A DNA stretch of 64,000 nucleotides from Rhipicephalus microplus (Eukaryota; Arthropoda; Arachnida; Ixodida; Ixodidae): positions 3,423,501-3,487,500 of the forward strand of contig NW_027464588.1 of NCBI RefSeq assembly GCF_043290135.1. The letters are read 5' to 3'. Both the position numbers and the translations under genes were made by a program. Position 1 is the first letter of the stretch. Every line of letters begins with the position of its first letter. Below the pieces are notes generated by a model that was not told the origin of the DNA, did no database searches, and saw only the letters and a list, made by a program, of their open reading frames with translations. This document shows, in pieces, positions 25,391 through 35,372 of this stretch.

Positions 25391-26291
25391 CTATATCCTA
25401 TCAGGGTCCCGAGCAGCACGCGATCCTGGCATGCTGCCAACAATTATGCCATATAGCGGGGAGGACATGCGTTTCACAATACACGTGCCCGTAAAATACG
25501 GTGAGAATATCTCCATATTTGCCTCTGGTACCGTGCGTTGACTCCCATCTTTTAAAAATAAAGTCGTCGTGGTTCCCGTCAGTGCTTCGTTTGGCACCGA
25601 AGAACGCCGTGCCACCACCGCATTGCTTCATGTATCCTGTAAAACCGACGCATATTGGCGAAATATAAGACACTGCAGCACTGGCATATTCTGTTTATTG
25701 CGTTTGGCTGCGTGTTTACCGCACTAGCCATATTCTCTTCCATCTTGTCCGCGGATGCATCATAAAGGAAGAAAAAAGTTTCTTCTTTATTTATGGATGT
25801 ATCATCAACTTCTTCCTTCTCTTCTTTTGACAATAAACATGAAGTCTTCTTTGCAGTATTCTGCTTACTGGTGCATACATTAACATTATGACCCACTTTG
25901 CGACAGTAGTCACGGTACGGTTGTCTCGTCCGAGCCCGACCACCTGCTTCTCTGTGATCTGTTTTACCAAACACAAAACATCGGATTTGAGACGTCCTTC
26001 TTGTATTTCCACAATCCCCTGCAGTGTCGTTCTCTGTTTTGTGGCGAAATACCAACAAGTGTACTGTCGCTGGGCCTCTAATAGCTTATCTGCCACCTCG
26101 GGGTTATCACCAAGCTTGCGACAGTTTTTCTCCTGTAGGAAAAGCGCCACGCGAATACCGCACTGATTGATAAACCATTCAGCCACTATGATATCTCGAA
26201 CAGACAAATATTTTTGGAATATTGGACATCTCCACACATCTGTTGAAAACACTTGCAAATATCGTGCCGTACTGCTCATCTGTTTCTGCAA
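25391..26291 (-). pseudogene. Gag and protease-like remnant (left arm)
   Basis: Gag piece 'RCPIFQKYLSVRDIIVAEWF' to 'LGDNPEVADKLLEAQRQ' has the helical look of SCAN/capsid domains, then shifts frame. The next frame has a CCHC-like 'YCRKVGHNVNVC' (the first Cys position reads Y-R-D-Y before it). The last part, 'LKDGSQRTVPEANMEIFSPY' and 'LYGIIVGSMPGSRAARDPD', resembles the end of a retroelement aspartic protease; the D-T/S-G active site is not visible. Confidence 0.6.
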
Positions 26292-26918
26292 CTTGAGTTT
26301 TGTGGCAGAATAATGGACTTCGATTCTGTGTTCCTCATTTTGTTTTGGCCCCCTTGGCGCTCCCTCACTGGGCGTTACACCTGTCAGTCAAGTGACAATT
26401 CGGAAGCCCAAATTGTGGTGACGTCGAAATGACAAGTAGGCGCTTATTATGGAAAAAAAGTCACAGCTTTGATGAAAAGGCGAAGCAATGAACGCAATAG
26501 CAACAAATTGAAAAGTCACGCGCAGAATGGAAAATAGATCCAAACATGCCCCGAGTGCCTCACGCAAAAATGACGCACGAAAACACAAAACGTACTCATA
26601 GGTACTGATGCACGTGAATAGGTGTCTCATTTGTTACATTGCTGTGTCTGAAAAGCGCGTGTTTTTCGCAAACGCAGACTGCAATGATTGCAGTGACCTT
26701 TGTGCACTCGGTAACTACAGCAGAATTGTTCCAGGTAGAGCCTGAGACCAGCCGAGGCGGGCGACCTTCCCCTCTTCACCGCCGCGAGATAAGGGTGCGT
26801 GAGGGAGCGTCGCTCCCTTCTCTAAGCTGGGCCAAGTGCACGTAGGAGATTATAGCGGACGCCACCATGCGATGCGGTGACGCGCGCTAATTGCGCCATC
26901 TTGCTGGTAATGCTAAAA

Positions 26919-27647
26919 AAATTGCCCCCAGCTTCCCTCGGGGGAACACTGAGGAGGATGCGGAGCATATAATTGGTTAACGGGGTGTTAAAGTGCGACT
27001 TACTTGGGTCGATGGCTAAATTGGTTAACGTGGTTGTGAAATGGGGTGCTAAATTGCGACTTACTTGGGTCGATGGCTAAATTGGTTAACGTGGTTGTAG
27101 GAGGGGGTGTTAAATGAGTGAACACGTACACACGTATGCGAAAGGGCGGCGCTAGTCGAAGGGACGTCGATCATTGTGTTTGTGGATTCGTTGGAATTCA
27201 TTTCACCGCGACCTTGGACGTCGACGCGCCGTACAAACCAACCGACGAGCGGCATCTGAGAGAGCGAGCGCCGACCTTGAGTATATATGCAGCGCGACGG
27301 CGCATGCACTGTCAGCTGTCGAATGTTCGAGCAGGGGGAGAAGCGCAACGGCGCATGCGCGCGCGTCAGCTGCCGATGTTCTCGAAGCGCGACGGCGCAT
27401 GCGCGCGCGTCAGCTGCCGATGTTCTCGAAGCGTGACGGCACATGCGCGCTACATTATACAGCTAGCGAATGTTCGTGAAGAGGAGAAGCGCACGCGGTG
27501 TGTAGAGGAGGAAGGGTGCACAGATGGTGGAGGAGTGAAGCGCGCGCGGTGTGTAGAGGAGGAAGGGATGCACAGATGGTGGAAGAAGGAGAAGGAAGCT
27601 TGCGGACGGCGCCGCACTACAAGCCTCGAGTATTAGATGCTCCGCAT
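26919..27647. mobile_element. Left-arm-specific insertion rich in tandem repeats
   Basis: Absent from the right arm, where the empty site reads 'gctaaaaacacaat' near 43,966. It is flanked by 'ctaaaa' (26,913-26,918 and 27,648-27,653), a likely 6-bp target duplication. Near its ends lie the inverted words 'gatgcggagcat' (26,957) and 'atgctccgcatc' (27,637). Inside are three tandem pairs: about 60 bp ('ttgggtcgatggctaaattg'), about 45 bp ('gcgcgtcagctgccgatg') and about 50 bp ('gtgtagaggaggaaggg'). The frame 27,118-27,636 is made of these repeats and is not treated as a gene. Confidence 0.72.
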
Positions 27648-27894
27648 CTAAAACACAATCCTGTCCCCCGAGATGCTCGTGAGCAGCGTTAAGTGGTAGA
27701 TAAAAGTAGCTTGTCGTTTGAATGGTGAAGGATGTGCTCTAGGGTGGCTCATTCTGCTTCTGGACGCCAGCTGGTGCAGACGCAGGATGAAAAGCTTGTC
27801 CCGAGCAGTGACAGCGGCCGACACAAGCCGCGGTACAGCGTCTCCCCTCGTTCCAAAGGACTACAGGATTATTCTGCCTTCGTTGCCTTCAGGT

Positions 27895-28559
27895 GAAGCG
27901 ATGCGTCGAGCAGTACGTAGCTCTACACTGTGACGTCAGCGGCCGACCGTATCGCATCGACTAGGTCAGAAAACCTCTGAAATATTTAGGCGTCATACAG
28001 CAAGTAAGGAGCATCGGAGCATATCAGATGTCGCACGTGTGGTTAATGAACATGAAGACCGAGCAAGCAAAGAAAGCGCTGACAGACGCAGGCGTTCTCA
28101 AAGTTAAAGACCGGGTATGTCTCGTCATTGACCCGATGCGGCAAAAGGTTAAGATGAAATTGCACTGGCTAGCGTTCAATGCTAAAAAAGACGCTATTCG
28201 ACGTGCCTTCTATGAATACGGCGACGTCAAGGAGGTGACCGATGACCGATGGAGAGCGGAGGATTTCGAAGAAGTTGAATCGACAACTCGTGTAATACGG
28301 ATGCAACTATGAGACGGCGTTTCTGTGGATCACCTGCCCCACCAGGTGCGTATTGGCAGCAGTACTGCACTGGTCGTGGTGCCGGGAAGACCTCCTTTGT
28401 GCTTGTGGTGCTGAAGCATGGGGCACATGCGACGCGATTGCAAGGTCCCAAGGTGCAGCGAATGCCACTCTTTCGGTCATAAGCAGAACGAGTGCAACCG
28501 TTCATACGCTCGAGCTGCAGGGCGATGACCAGAGACTCAACAGAGTGAACTTCTCGTAG
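27895..28559 (+). pseudogene. LINE ORF1 (left arm)
   Basis: N-terminal part 'SHVWLMNMKTEQAKKALTDA' to 'LHWLAFNAKKDAIRRAFYEY' has a nucleic-acid-binding ORF1 look. Two CCHC knuckles follow: 28,400-28,442 reads C-L-W-C-stop-S-T-G-H-x4-C type with a TGA inside, and 28,452-28,493 is 'CSECHSFGHKQNEC'. A TAG near 27,961 (R-I-D-stop-V-R) and a TGA at 28,310 are private to this arm; the TGA in the first knuckle is shared with the right arm. Confidence 0.7.
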
Positions 28560-28994
28560 ATGAGGAGGACTCTGAACAAGTGTCTATGCCTGCGACACCA
28601 CAGAAGCAGACGACATCAGACGACGCGCCGGTGCTGAACAAGCAAGTTTCTTCAGCCCTAGACACGAACGCCGGGCGGAAGATGGGAAATCCAGCAGCCC
28701 CAATGACGAGTGAACAGACGCGTCCTGCGCTTGCGATGCACGCCGCGTCGCACCTACAAGCAACGCGCCCTGAAACGCTGGCGTCCCAGGCCAACGCCAC
28801 TTCAACTCCTCTAAACTCGGCTTCACAATACTCTGTGGTGAACAAAACACACAAAAATGAGGATGTGCTTGTTTACCTGGATACCCCAAGGATGGAATTA
28901 GAATTGGTGTCTGCAAAACGCCGTCGCGACTCGGACGATGGCGCTCAAGTAGGCGAAACACAAGTGAAGTCGGAAGTGCAGTGGAAGGTGGTCA

Positions 28995-29516
28995 GTGGAG
29001 GCAAGAAATGAAACGCTGCCCGACAATAATCATCGTCGCTCAAACGCGACGATTGCCACTCAAGCTAAAGGTGAACAACATGGATCCACCCCGGACGACG
29101 AGAGCCCAATAAGTGAACGTGCAGGACTCTCAGCTTGGACCCGCTCGCCGATCACGTCGCTGAGCGGGTTCGTGAAAGCAGTGACACTCAACGTACGAGG
29201 ACTGGCTTCCAGAAAGAAACAGACTCAGCTCTACAGACTAGCCATAGACCAAGGCCTGGATATTATTGCATTTCAGGAAACCAAAGGTGATAGTGTGGAC
29301 GCCACCAAGAGCTTACTGCGACGTTTCGCCGGACGCTACACCACCAGCGTCAGTCATGCAGTTGGTAGGTCGGCAGGTTGTGTGATCTTTGTGCGGGAAA
29401 GTTTAGGTGCCACTGTTCAAAATGTCACGTCTTATTCATCCAGAAGGTTTGTGTTTTGTGAATTGGCCTTTATTTTCTCTGAATTGGCGATTGATTTGTT
29501 TATATGCACCTCTTAA
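28995..29516 (+). pseudogene. LINE endonuclease N-terminus (left arm)
   Basis: 'FVKAVTLNVRGLASRKKQTQ' and 'DIIAFQETKGDSVDATKS' give the N and E motifs of the APE-type endonuclease; 'GRSAGCVIFVRESLGATVQ' follows. The frame then breaks near 29,500 and the remaining endonuclease motifs (29,520-29,880) are scattered over frames. A preceding frame at 28,580-29,011 links ORF1 and this domain. Confidence 0.72.
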
Positions 29517-29931
29517 TGTTGATGAACGGTGTGCAACATTCGACAAAATTTGTACTTATTGTGAATGCGATCGCATAGTCATCCTAATGTGAGAGTTTAT
29601 TTGTGTGATCAGTTCCGATGATAAAACTTGTACACCCATTTTCAACCACTCAAGCACAGTCGCGTGAACGAATCTAATTTCTGACTTAGACCTTGAGGAT
29701 GTTGCAGAGTGTATTGGTAAAGGACTAACACTGTATACGCATTTCCAAGGCTCCAGTCATGCGCGCCTAGTTAGGGCCTACGTGTCACTGGAATTAGTTC
29801 CGATTATCAGTGAGTACTATGTCCTCCCTATTTCGTTTAGTGATCACTGCTTAGTATCATTTGTAATAGGTAAAAGAAATTGACGTAGACCAGTATTTAA
29901 CTGGGACACGTGGAAGCTGAATTCTAGTTTC

Positions 29932-31678
29932 TTGGAAGATGAAATATTTATGGACAGTGTTCGAGAGGCGTTGGTAAACATAGACAGTAGTGACCAAAAA
30001 TATAGAGTGAAGTGGGAACAATTTAAACAGATTATAAAATTAGAAGCTATAGAACGCTCTTGTGTAAGAAAACCTGGAAAGAGTGAAGAAAGAACCCTAC
30101 GCTTAAATCTGAAAGAACTGGTAGCAGAGGAAAGCAAAACGCCAGGCTTATTCATAAATGATAGAAGGTCAGTAAAGTCCAAATTGGAACAAATTGATGA
30201 GAACTATCGTGGCGCGCAAATAAGGGCAAGGGCAGAGAAAATGACCGTAGGAGAGAAACCGGCCAAAAGAATGCTTGGTCTTGAAAAACGAAACGCTCAG
30301 CGGAATGCTATACATCATATTGAATACACGAGTAACGTTACAAGTGAACAGGAATATATAGAGCATGCTTTCAACGAGTGCTATACCACTTTATTTGATA
30401 AAAGTAAAGTGAATGTAGAGGAATTTAAGATTGAATTTTTAAAAATAAACCCAAAGGTTGAAGGCTGCAGGAAAGACAGCTTAGAATGTCCCATTTTTGA
30501 ACCAAAAGTGACAAAAGCAATTATGGCCCTCCATTGTGGAAAGCCCTCAGGACCTGATGGGTTAACAGCCGAATTTTATAAGAAATTCAAACAAGAACTA
30601 GCCCAGATCCTAGCAGCTGTTTTTAACGAAGCTTTAGACATAAAGATTCTGCCACCTTCTTTTCTGCTATCTCATACTATATTATTTCAAAAAACTGAAG
30701 GCGCAGGTAAATTCCGTGAAGTGAAAGCGTACAGGCCAATCATTCTGTGAAATATCGGCTACAAGATTTTGATGAAACTGCTAGCAAGGAGACTGCAGAA
30801 GGTTGTCAAACACATCGTATGCGATCACCAGACATGTGGATTTAAAGGGCGCACTATATTACAAACATTCACAAAGCACGAAGTGTATTGGAGTGCTGTG
30901 ATGCCAAAAACGATCACATCGCGATGATTCAGATAAATTTCAAAAGCATTTGACCGAGTACCACACGAAATTCTTTTTCTTTTGTTAGACTATGTCAATG
31001 TTGGCAAAGTAATTCGAGATACATTTGGAATGGCACATACAGGATGTAAAACTCGGCTAATCATCAATAAAGATCTTGGGAAACAAATGTCAGGCGTTCT
31101 GTACGACAAGGCTGCCCTTTGTCTTCCCTCCTATTATAACCTATATAGAGTCATTTTGCCAAAAATTCATGAAAAGCAGTAACATAGTAGGCTACAAACT
31201 ACAAGAAGCTGAAGCATGGGTACTGGCATACGCAGATGATATAGCTGTGTTTTGTAAAGATTATGATAGTATCGCTGAAACCATAAAAATTGGCAACCTT
31301 TATTATAATGCAAGTGGTAGTTTGGTAAAGTGGAGGAACTGTGTGGGTTACTGGCACAGCGAATGGCCTGTGACTCTACAATTTGTGGTTAGTATTTCAT
31401 GGACTACTACTCCGTTACGATACCTAGGTGTGCCATTAGAATATTATTGGGACAGTGAAACATACTGGCGGCGTCAGGCCGTGGAGCTACGAGAAAAAGG
31501 TGAACAACTCAATGGTTTTCAGCTATCAATTTTCGCCAGAGTGACCTTTTGTAACATATTTTTAGTCAGTAAGCTCTGGTATGTCCTTCAGGTATTGCAT
31601 TGTTCACGTGTGAATCTACAAAAGCTTCATCGAATAATTGCTGTTTTTGTGGAGTTCTTCTTGGGAGCGAACAAGTAG
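29932..31678 (+). pseudogene. LINE reverse transcriptase (left arm)
   Basis: 29,932-30,750 runs from the linker to 'GKPSGPDGLTAEFYKKFKQE' and stops after 'VKAYRPIIL' (TGA at 30,748), where the family normally continues (P-I-S-L-L-N). 30,760-31,070 keeps degraded RT blocks in other frames. 31,076-31,678 contains the catalytic 'VLAYADDIAVFCKDYD', with YADD intact, and a thumb-like region. Not translatable as one protein. Confidence 0.78.
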
Positions 31679-31679
31679 A

Positions 31680-32370
31680 ACTAACTTATTCAGACGGGTT
31701 CGCTCTGGTGGACTTGGTCTGTGTCATTTGTACCTTCGTCAAATAGTGAATTGGTTTATCTATTTCCGAAAAAATCAAGACCCATTCATACCTACTGTTA
31801 TACAGCTTAGGCTTAGGAAGACGATTGCCAGATTTTGTGGTAGCATCTGGTCACATGAAGGCAAGCATTAGAGGTTTCCTAAAAGAAGTTGTTGATTCAT
31901 GTCTTTTTCTGAAAACGCGTTTTTCATTGGAATACCTCAGTACGGTTTTGCGTAAAAAGTAATACAAAAATTTAGTAGAAACAGTTCTTTCTGTTCCCCT
32001 AAAGGGAAAATTATACCGTGTAGCCCAGGACAAAATGTCTTAAGCTGAGTAAAAAAAAATGGGGGTATCTCCTGTAGCAAAATCCTTTTTCTTTAAATTG
32101 CACACTGTGACCTTGCCCGTGAAAACTTCGATGCAAGAAAAAGGCTTCTTCGTTCCTTGGGGTGCTGATTGCCTTCTTTGCAAAAAGCCGCAAACAATCG
32201 AACAAGTTTACCTGAACTGCTGGGATGCAATCTTTTTCTGGGATGTTCTCCAAAGGACTTTGATAAAAAATCTGCCTCTCGATGCCTATGGCATCACATT
32301 TCTACCAGTATCAATTAAAGAAGAAATACCTTTCGACCTAGTTATGTTACTGGGCCTGCACCGCATATGA
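31680..32370 (+). pseudogene. LINE ORF2 C-terminus (left arm)
   Basis: 31,638-31,871 holds 'VRSGGLGLCHLYLRQIVNWF' (post-RT block). After several frame breaks, 32,059-32,370 gives 'CLLCKKPQTIEQVYLNCWDA', a zinc-finger-like tail in which the usual His reads Gln, then 'FFWDVLQRTL'. Stop TGA at 32,368-32,370; 3' UTR with AATAAA follows at about 32,634. Confidence 0.72.
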
Positions 32371-32648
32371 CAATTTAGAATGGCGGTGCGCCATACTTAT
32401 ATTAATGCACGTCCGGTTAGGCAATACTTCTTTCAATCTGTCTGTTCGAACGCGGAATCACAAAAGGTTCAACAAGAGGTGCCTGAATGGCCTTATCAAG
32501 TAGAAAGTCTTCTACACATGAAAGAATTTTTAAAAGCCAGTTAAGCCTTTATGACGCTTTTTACCTCTTTTCTTTATTTCATGTTTTTTTCCTTTGATGC
32601 ATATTTGTTTGTGAATGTTGTATGTACACAGGCAATAAAGAAAACGCT

Positions 32649-32718
32649 CTGGGCTGGCTCAGTGGTTGACGCCTCGCTTGCATGATGCAGAGGTACCACG
32701 TTCTATTCCGCGAGCCGA
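32649..32718 (+). pseudogene. tRNA-Ala(TGC)-like sequence (left arm)
   Basis: 'ggctcagtggttgacgcc' is a D-arm-like block and 'gcttgcatgatgcagaggta' recalls the anticodon arm of tRNA-Ala (TGC); 'acgttctattccg' stands for the T-arm. Stems are imperfect, so a working tRNA is unlikely. It begins right after the A-rich LINE 3' end. A copy is at 38,894-38,968 in the right arm. Confidence 0.55.
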
Positions 32719-32755
32719 AGTGGTTTTCTTTCGTGGCTTTTTTTACTTTATCGCG

Positions 32756-32756
<1 letters not shown>

Positions 32757-32820
<64 letters not shown>
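32757..32820. repeat. (TA)n microsatellite at palindrome inner edge
   Basis: 64 bp of TA. The gag-only LTR element interrupts this tract; its other side resumes at 34,890-34,914. Confidence 0.96.
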
Positions 32821-32824
<4 letters not shown>

Positions 32825-32929
32825 ACGCTACGATGACTGGGTGATGTGGCGTGGCTCATACCCCATGTTTATTCTATTCTCTGACTTCTTCCTTCTCTGC
32901 CTCTACTACCCATCCATTGATACGTCACA
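32821..32929 (-). repeat. 3' LTR (109 bp) of gag-only element
   Basis: Minus-strand 3' LTR. It differs from the other LTR only near 32,888 (cttctt against cttttt). The purine tract is on its inner side at 32,930-32,950. Confidence 0.9.
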
Positions 32930-33087
32930 CGATTCCCCCACCCCCCGAAAGAAAGTGTGGATTACGAACAATAAAATGTAAACAAGGAGAGGTTAAAAAG
33001 TCACAAATGTCAAAGTTCACAATTGGTTCTGCGCTCCAGGGAAGTTCCGTAAACTTTCAGATTTCAGGGGAGAGTGCAGCAGTCCGG

Positions 33088-34650
33088 TTAACGCAGGAGT
33101 TCTGGAGGGCGAGGCTGGTGGTTGCGTCCTGGATAACACAAAAATGCTTTGGACGTAGAGATGACGGTAATCACAGCTGGTATTCTTGTGAAGAACAAAT
33201 GAGGTTCGAACATCTTGCAGAACCGACAGTTCCAATATTTTAGGCATCGAATTCCTCGTCGCGGGTGATACACAGGCCGTGCAAGCAGCTTGCGTGAGTG
33301 TTGATCGAGGTTGATTGGCCGCTGCCTGTGTTCCTGCCGGGTACAAGGGGTGCTTTTGTGGCTTTCGGCGATTTTTCTATAGCGATGTCGCAGATGTTTT
33401 AATCGAAGGCGCATTTTCAATCTATGGTGGAGAATGTAAACACAACGATGAGCGTTTTCGAAATGTTCTTTGAGCCTTAAGAGTGGTTTCGATGAAGTTT
33501 TCTTTCGTCGCTTACAATGTTGAAGTATACGTTGACGTTGCAATTTCTTCGTTTCGTCAACTTGCTTGTGGTGTGACATTGATCGTGTTGCGCCAGGATT
33601 CTTAGCGAGTCCTCCGCAGGCTTCTACGACGCCAACCAATGCAACTGTTTCCGGCGCAAGATAATGTGGCGGGTTTGATGCACTTGAATCTTCTGTATTT
33701 ATAAACCGTTCATTGTTGTTCGTTGCCTGAAGCGTACTTATGTCATCAGAAGTCGCACCTGCGGTTTTGTTTTCATTATAGGCAGTGAGGTTGTATACAA
33801 GATTCACGTCGCTTCGATCTTTTGATTGATGAACACTCGACGCTTCTGCAGAACACTTTTCTTCACAAGATGCTGATTGTGAATGTTTCTGTCTCTGTGG
33901 AACTGCTGAACTGAATGCTTTGAAAAAATGATGCTTCTGTGAACATTTGTTGTCTGGTTTGGTTTCATGAGGATTTACTAACTCGTCTTGCGTAAATGCC
34001 GTCACGTGTTCGAAGCCGTGTGGGCCATGTGTGCGACACGAAGCATCAAGTGATTGAGGTTGTTCAGTAATACCTGAAGTATTATGATGCCGTAAATACA
34101 TTGGAAATGCCGATTTATTTGCCCGTGAAAAATCCAACCGTAAGTCCGGTCTTTTGGCAAAATGGTCTACATTCCTATCGGCATACGGTGGCATTACCTT
34201 CTCTGCTGCGACGTGCAAGTCCCTAGTTGGTGTTGTAATGCGTGAAGTGTATTTGGACGAGTCATACGATGGTACAATGGTGGAATATTTACTCTGAAGT
34301 CTTGTTTGGGAAATACGCTTACTGCGGGAAGACTTCGCGTAACTGTGATGGGTCAGTTGAAAAGCCTTCCGCTGATGAGGTATGAACAGGTCTTCATCGT
34401 ATTCTTTGAAACGGGTAATCATCTCTTCCCTGATCTTTTGCCATGATTCGTCGTTTTCGAATATGTGTGTTAGGTAAAACTTGAATGCCTCACCGGAGAT
34501 GTAGTCGGTGAAGTTGATGATCATCTCCCGTTCCGACCAGGATGCAGCGGCGGCGTGGGCCTCGAATAGGTTGAACCAGTCCTGTACGGGTCCGTCGTCC
34601 GCTGATCCGGTGTACTTGGGGATGTCGAGCTCAGTCGATGGTTCTGTCAT
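33088..34650 (-). CDS. Gag-like protein of non-autonomous LTR element
   Basis: 520 codons, uninterrupted, from ATG at 34,650 just inside the 5' LTR. The N-terminal ~90 residues ('DDGPVQDWFNLFEAHAAAAS', 'GEAFKFYLTHIF', 'WQKIREEMITRFKEYD') match the capsid-type Gag pattern of LTR elements. Residues 100-340 are low in recognisable motifs, rich in Ser, Lys and His. The C-terminal third is strongly basic ('HRLKMRLRLKHLRHRYRK'), which could bind RNA. No CCHC knuckle and no enzyme domain. An intact ORF amid decayed elements suggests youth. An alternative is a captured or chimaeric gene carried by the element; the Gag resemblance makes that less likely. Confidence 0.72.
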   Translation of the reverse strand: MTEPSTELDIPKYTGSADDGPVQDWFNLFEAHAAAASWSEREMIINFTDYISGEAFKFYLTHIFENDESWQKIREEMITRFKEYDEDLFIPHQRKAFQLTHHSYAKSSRSKRISQTRLQSKYSTIVPSYDSSKYTSRITTPTRDLHVAAEKVMPPYADRNVDHFAKRPDLRLDFSRANKSAFPMYLRHHNTSGITEQPQSLDASCRTHGPHGFEHVTAFTQDELVNPHETKPDNKCSQKHHFFKAFSSAVPQRQKHSQSASCEEKCSAEASSVHQSKDRSDVNLVYNLTAYNENKTAGATSDDISTLQATNNNERFINTEDSSASNPPHYLAPETVALVGVVEACGGLAKNPGATRSMSHHKQVDETKKLQRQRILQHCKRRKKTSSKPLLRLKEHFENAHRCVYILHHRLKMRLRLKHLRHRYRKIAESHKSTPCTRQEHRQRPINLDQHSRKLLARPVYHPRRGIRCLKYWNCRFCKMFEPHLFFTRIPAVITVISTSKAFLCYPGRNHQPRPPELLR

Positions 34651-34780
34651 GGTGCCGGTAACTGAATGCGCCTGAGATCACTTCTTCTGTGGTCGATATT
34701 CAGTTGAGGCGCACTGCAGGTGGCTTCGTGAATGATGTGAGGTTGATGAGTGGTGGCCAGGTCTTCATCCTGTCGACTTG

Positions 34781-34889
34781 TGTGACGCTACGATGACTGG
34801 GTGATGTGGCGTGGCTCATACCCCATGTTTATTCTATTCTCTGACTTTTTCCTTCTCTGCCTCTACTACCCATCCATTGATACGTCACA
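34781..34889 (-). repeat. 5' LTR (109 bp) of gag-only element
   Basis: Minus-strand 5' LTR. Directly inside it (minus strand) is 'caagtcgacaggatg', where a primer binding site is expected; it does not start with the common TGG, so the primer is not identified. Confidence 0.9.
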
Positions 34890-34925
34890 TATATACATAT
34901 ATGTATATATATATTTGTCATAGGA

Positions 34926-35340
34926 ATGGCCGACAACGCTCTCTGCGATGCCTGTCATTGCGAAGAGACGCTACACCACATCCTGTGTAACTGTCCGTTG
35001 TATGAAATCCAGAGACATTCACTAGCGTCCGCTTTTGCGCGCATCGACAACAGCCAAATGTCTGTTGACACTATTCTGTCAAATGCCCGAGAGAAGACAT
35101 TGCAACAGAAGGTGACGAAAGCTCTGTTGAAATCCCTACGCGACACCGACTTGAACCAGCGACTGTAAGCAGTGTCACGCACCGCGAAAGACAAGACTGG
35201 ACTATGACTGAGTGTGCGCGTGTGTGCTGCCGAATGTGCTGTTTCTCTCTTCTCTCTCTGCTCTCTTTCATCTCCCCATCCCTCTCCCAAGCGCAGGGTA
35301 GCAAACCGGCTGCCTATAGGCTGGTTAACCTCGTTGTCTT
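34926..35340 (+). mobile_element. I-like LINE, 5'-truncated 3' end
   Basis: 80 codons (34,926-35,168) matching the last part of the I-like LINE: 'CDACHCEETLHHILCNC' (zinc-finger-like tail) to 'LLKSLRDTDLNQRL', compare 'FIKSTGLDTRL' at 3,149. The 3' UTR has CT-rich stretches and runs to about 35,340. It is a different, related family from copies A and B. 5' truncation is usual for LINE insertion. Confidence 0.75.
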
Positions 35341-35372
35341 TCATTTCCCTATATTTTCCTTTCTTCCTAAAG

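Larger units (their letters stand above)
24525..26291 (-). mobile_element. Gypsy-type element with IN but no visible RT (left arm)
   Basis: Minus-strand order: SCAN-like Gag with CCHC, protease-like region, integrase zinc finger, integrase core, with no RT between protease and integrase. Some Gypsy relatives (Gmr1-like) carry the integrase upstream of the RT, so this may be that architecture with the RT side lost rather than an internal deletion. The integrase stops soon after its second catalytic position. LTRs were not found. The copy in the right arm (44,595-46,361) has the same gaps, so the decay came mostly before the duplication. Confidence 0.7.
27654..32640 (+). mobile_element. Tx1/L1-like LINE (left arm)
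   Basis: About 5 kb with ORF1 (double CCHC), endonuclease, RT and cysteine-rich C-terminus, ending at AATAAAG-AAAA near 32,640, next to a tRNA-Ala-like sequence. The mix of an APE endonuclease with 'GKPSGPDGLTAEFYKKF' in the RT and no RNase H fits the L1/Tx1 group. It is broken by stops and frameshifts. The same element, reverse-oriented, fills the right arm (39,000-43,968). Confidence 0.8.
23983..32756 (+). repeat. Left arm of large inverted duplication
   Basis: Reverse complement of 38,855-46,903. Outer edge: 'tttcctgctatttatgcg' here against 'cgcataaatagcaggaaa' ending at 46,903. Inner edge: 'ctttatcgcg' before the (TA)n tract here, against 'cgcgataaag' at about 38,855. The match runs without a break through two retroelements and the DNA between them. 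This arm is about 725 bp longer, nearly all explained by one insertion at 26,919-27,647. Confidence 0.94.
32821..34889 (-). mobile_element. Non-autonomous gag-only LTR retrotransposon
   Basis: Two direct 109-bp repeats (32,821-32,929 and 34,781-34,889) differ at one position by my reading and have TG...CA ends. Read on the minus strand, a purine tract 'ggggggtgggggaatcg' sits directly before the 3' LTR, and the LTR holds AATAAA. Between the LTRs is one long ORF with a Gag-like N-terminus and no protease, RT or integrase. The element is 2,069 bp, small like TRIM/LARD-type elements, and lies in a (TA)n tract, so the target duplication (probably TATA) cannot be fixed. Near-identical LTRs suggest a recent insertion. 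Confidence 0.86.

Noticed and set aside
27118..27636. 172-codon Arg-rich open frame
   Set aside because: It is built from the tandem repeats of the left-arm insertion and has no counterpart in the right arm. The composition reflects GC-rich repeats and shows no domain.
33017..33346. 109-codon minus-strand frame overlapping the gag-only element
   Set aside because: A shadow of the 520-codon Gag-like ORF and the LTR-proximal non-coding region, with no motif of its own.
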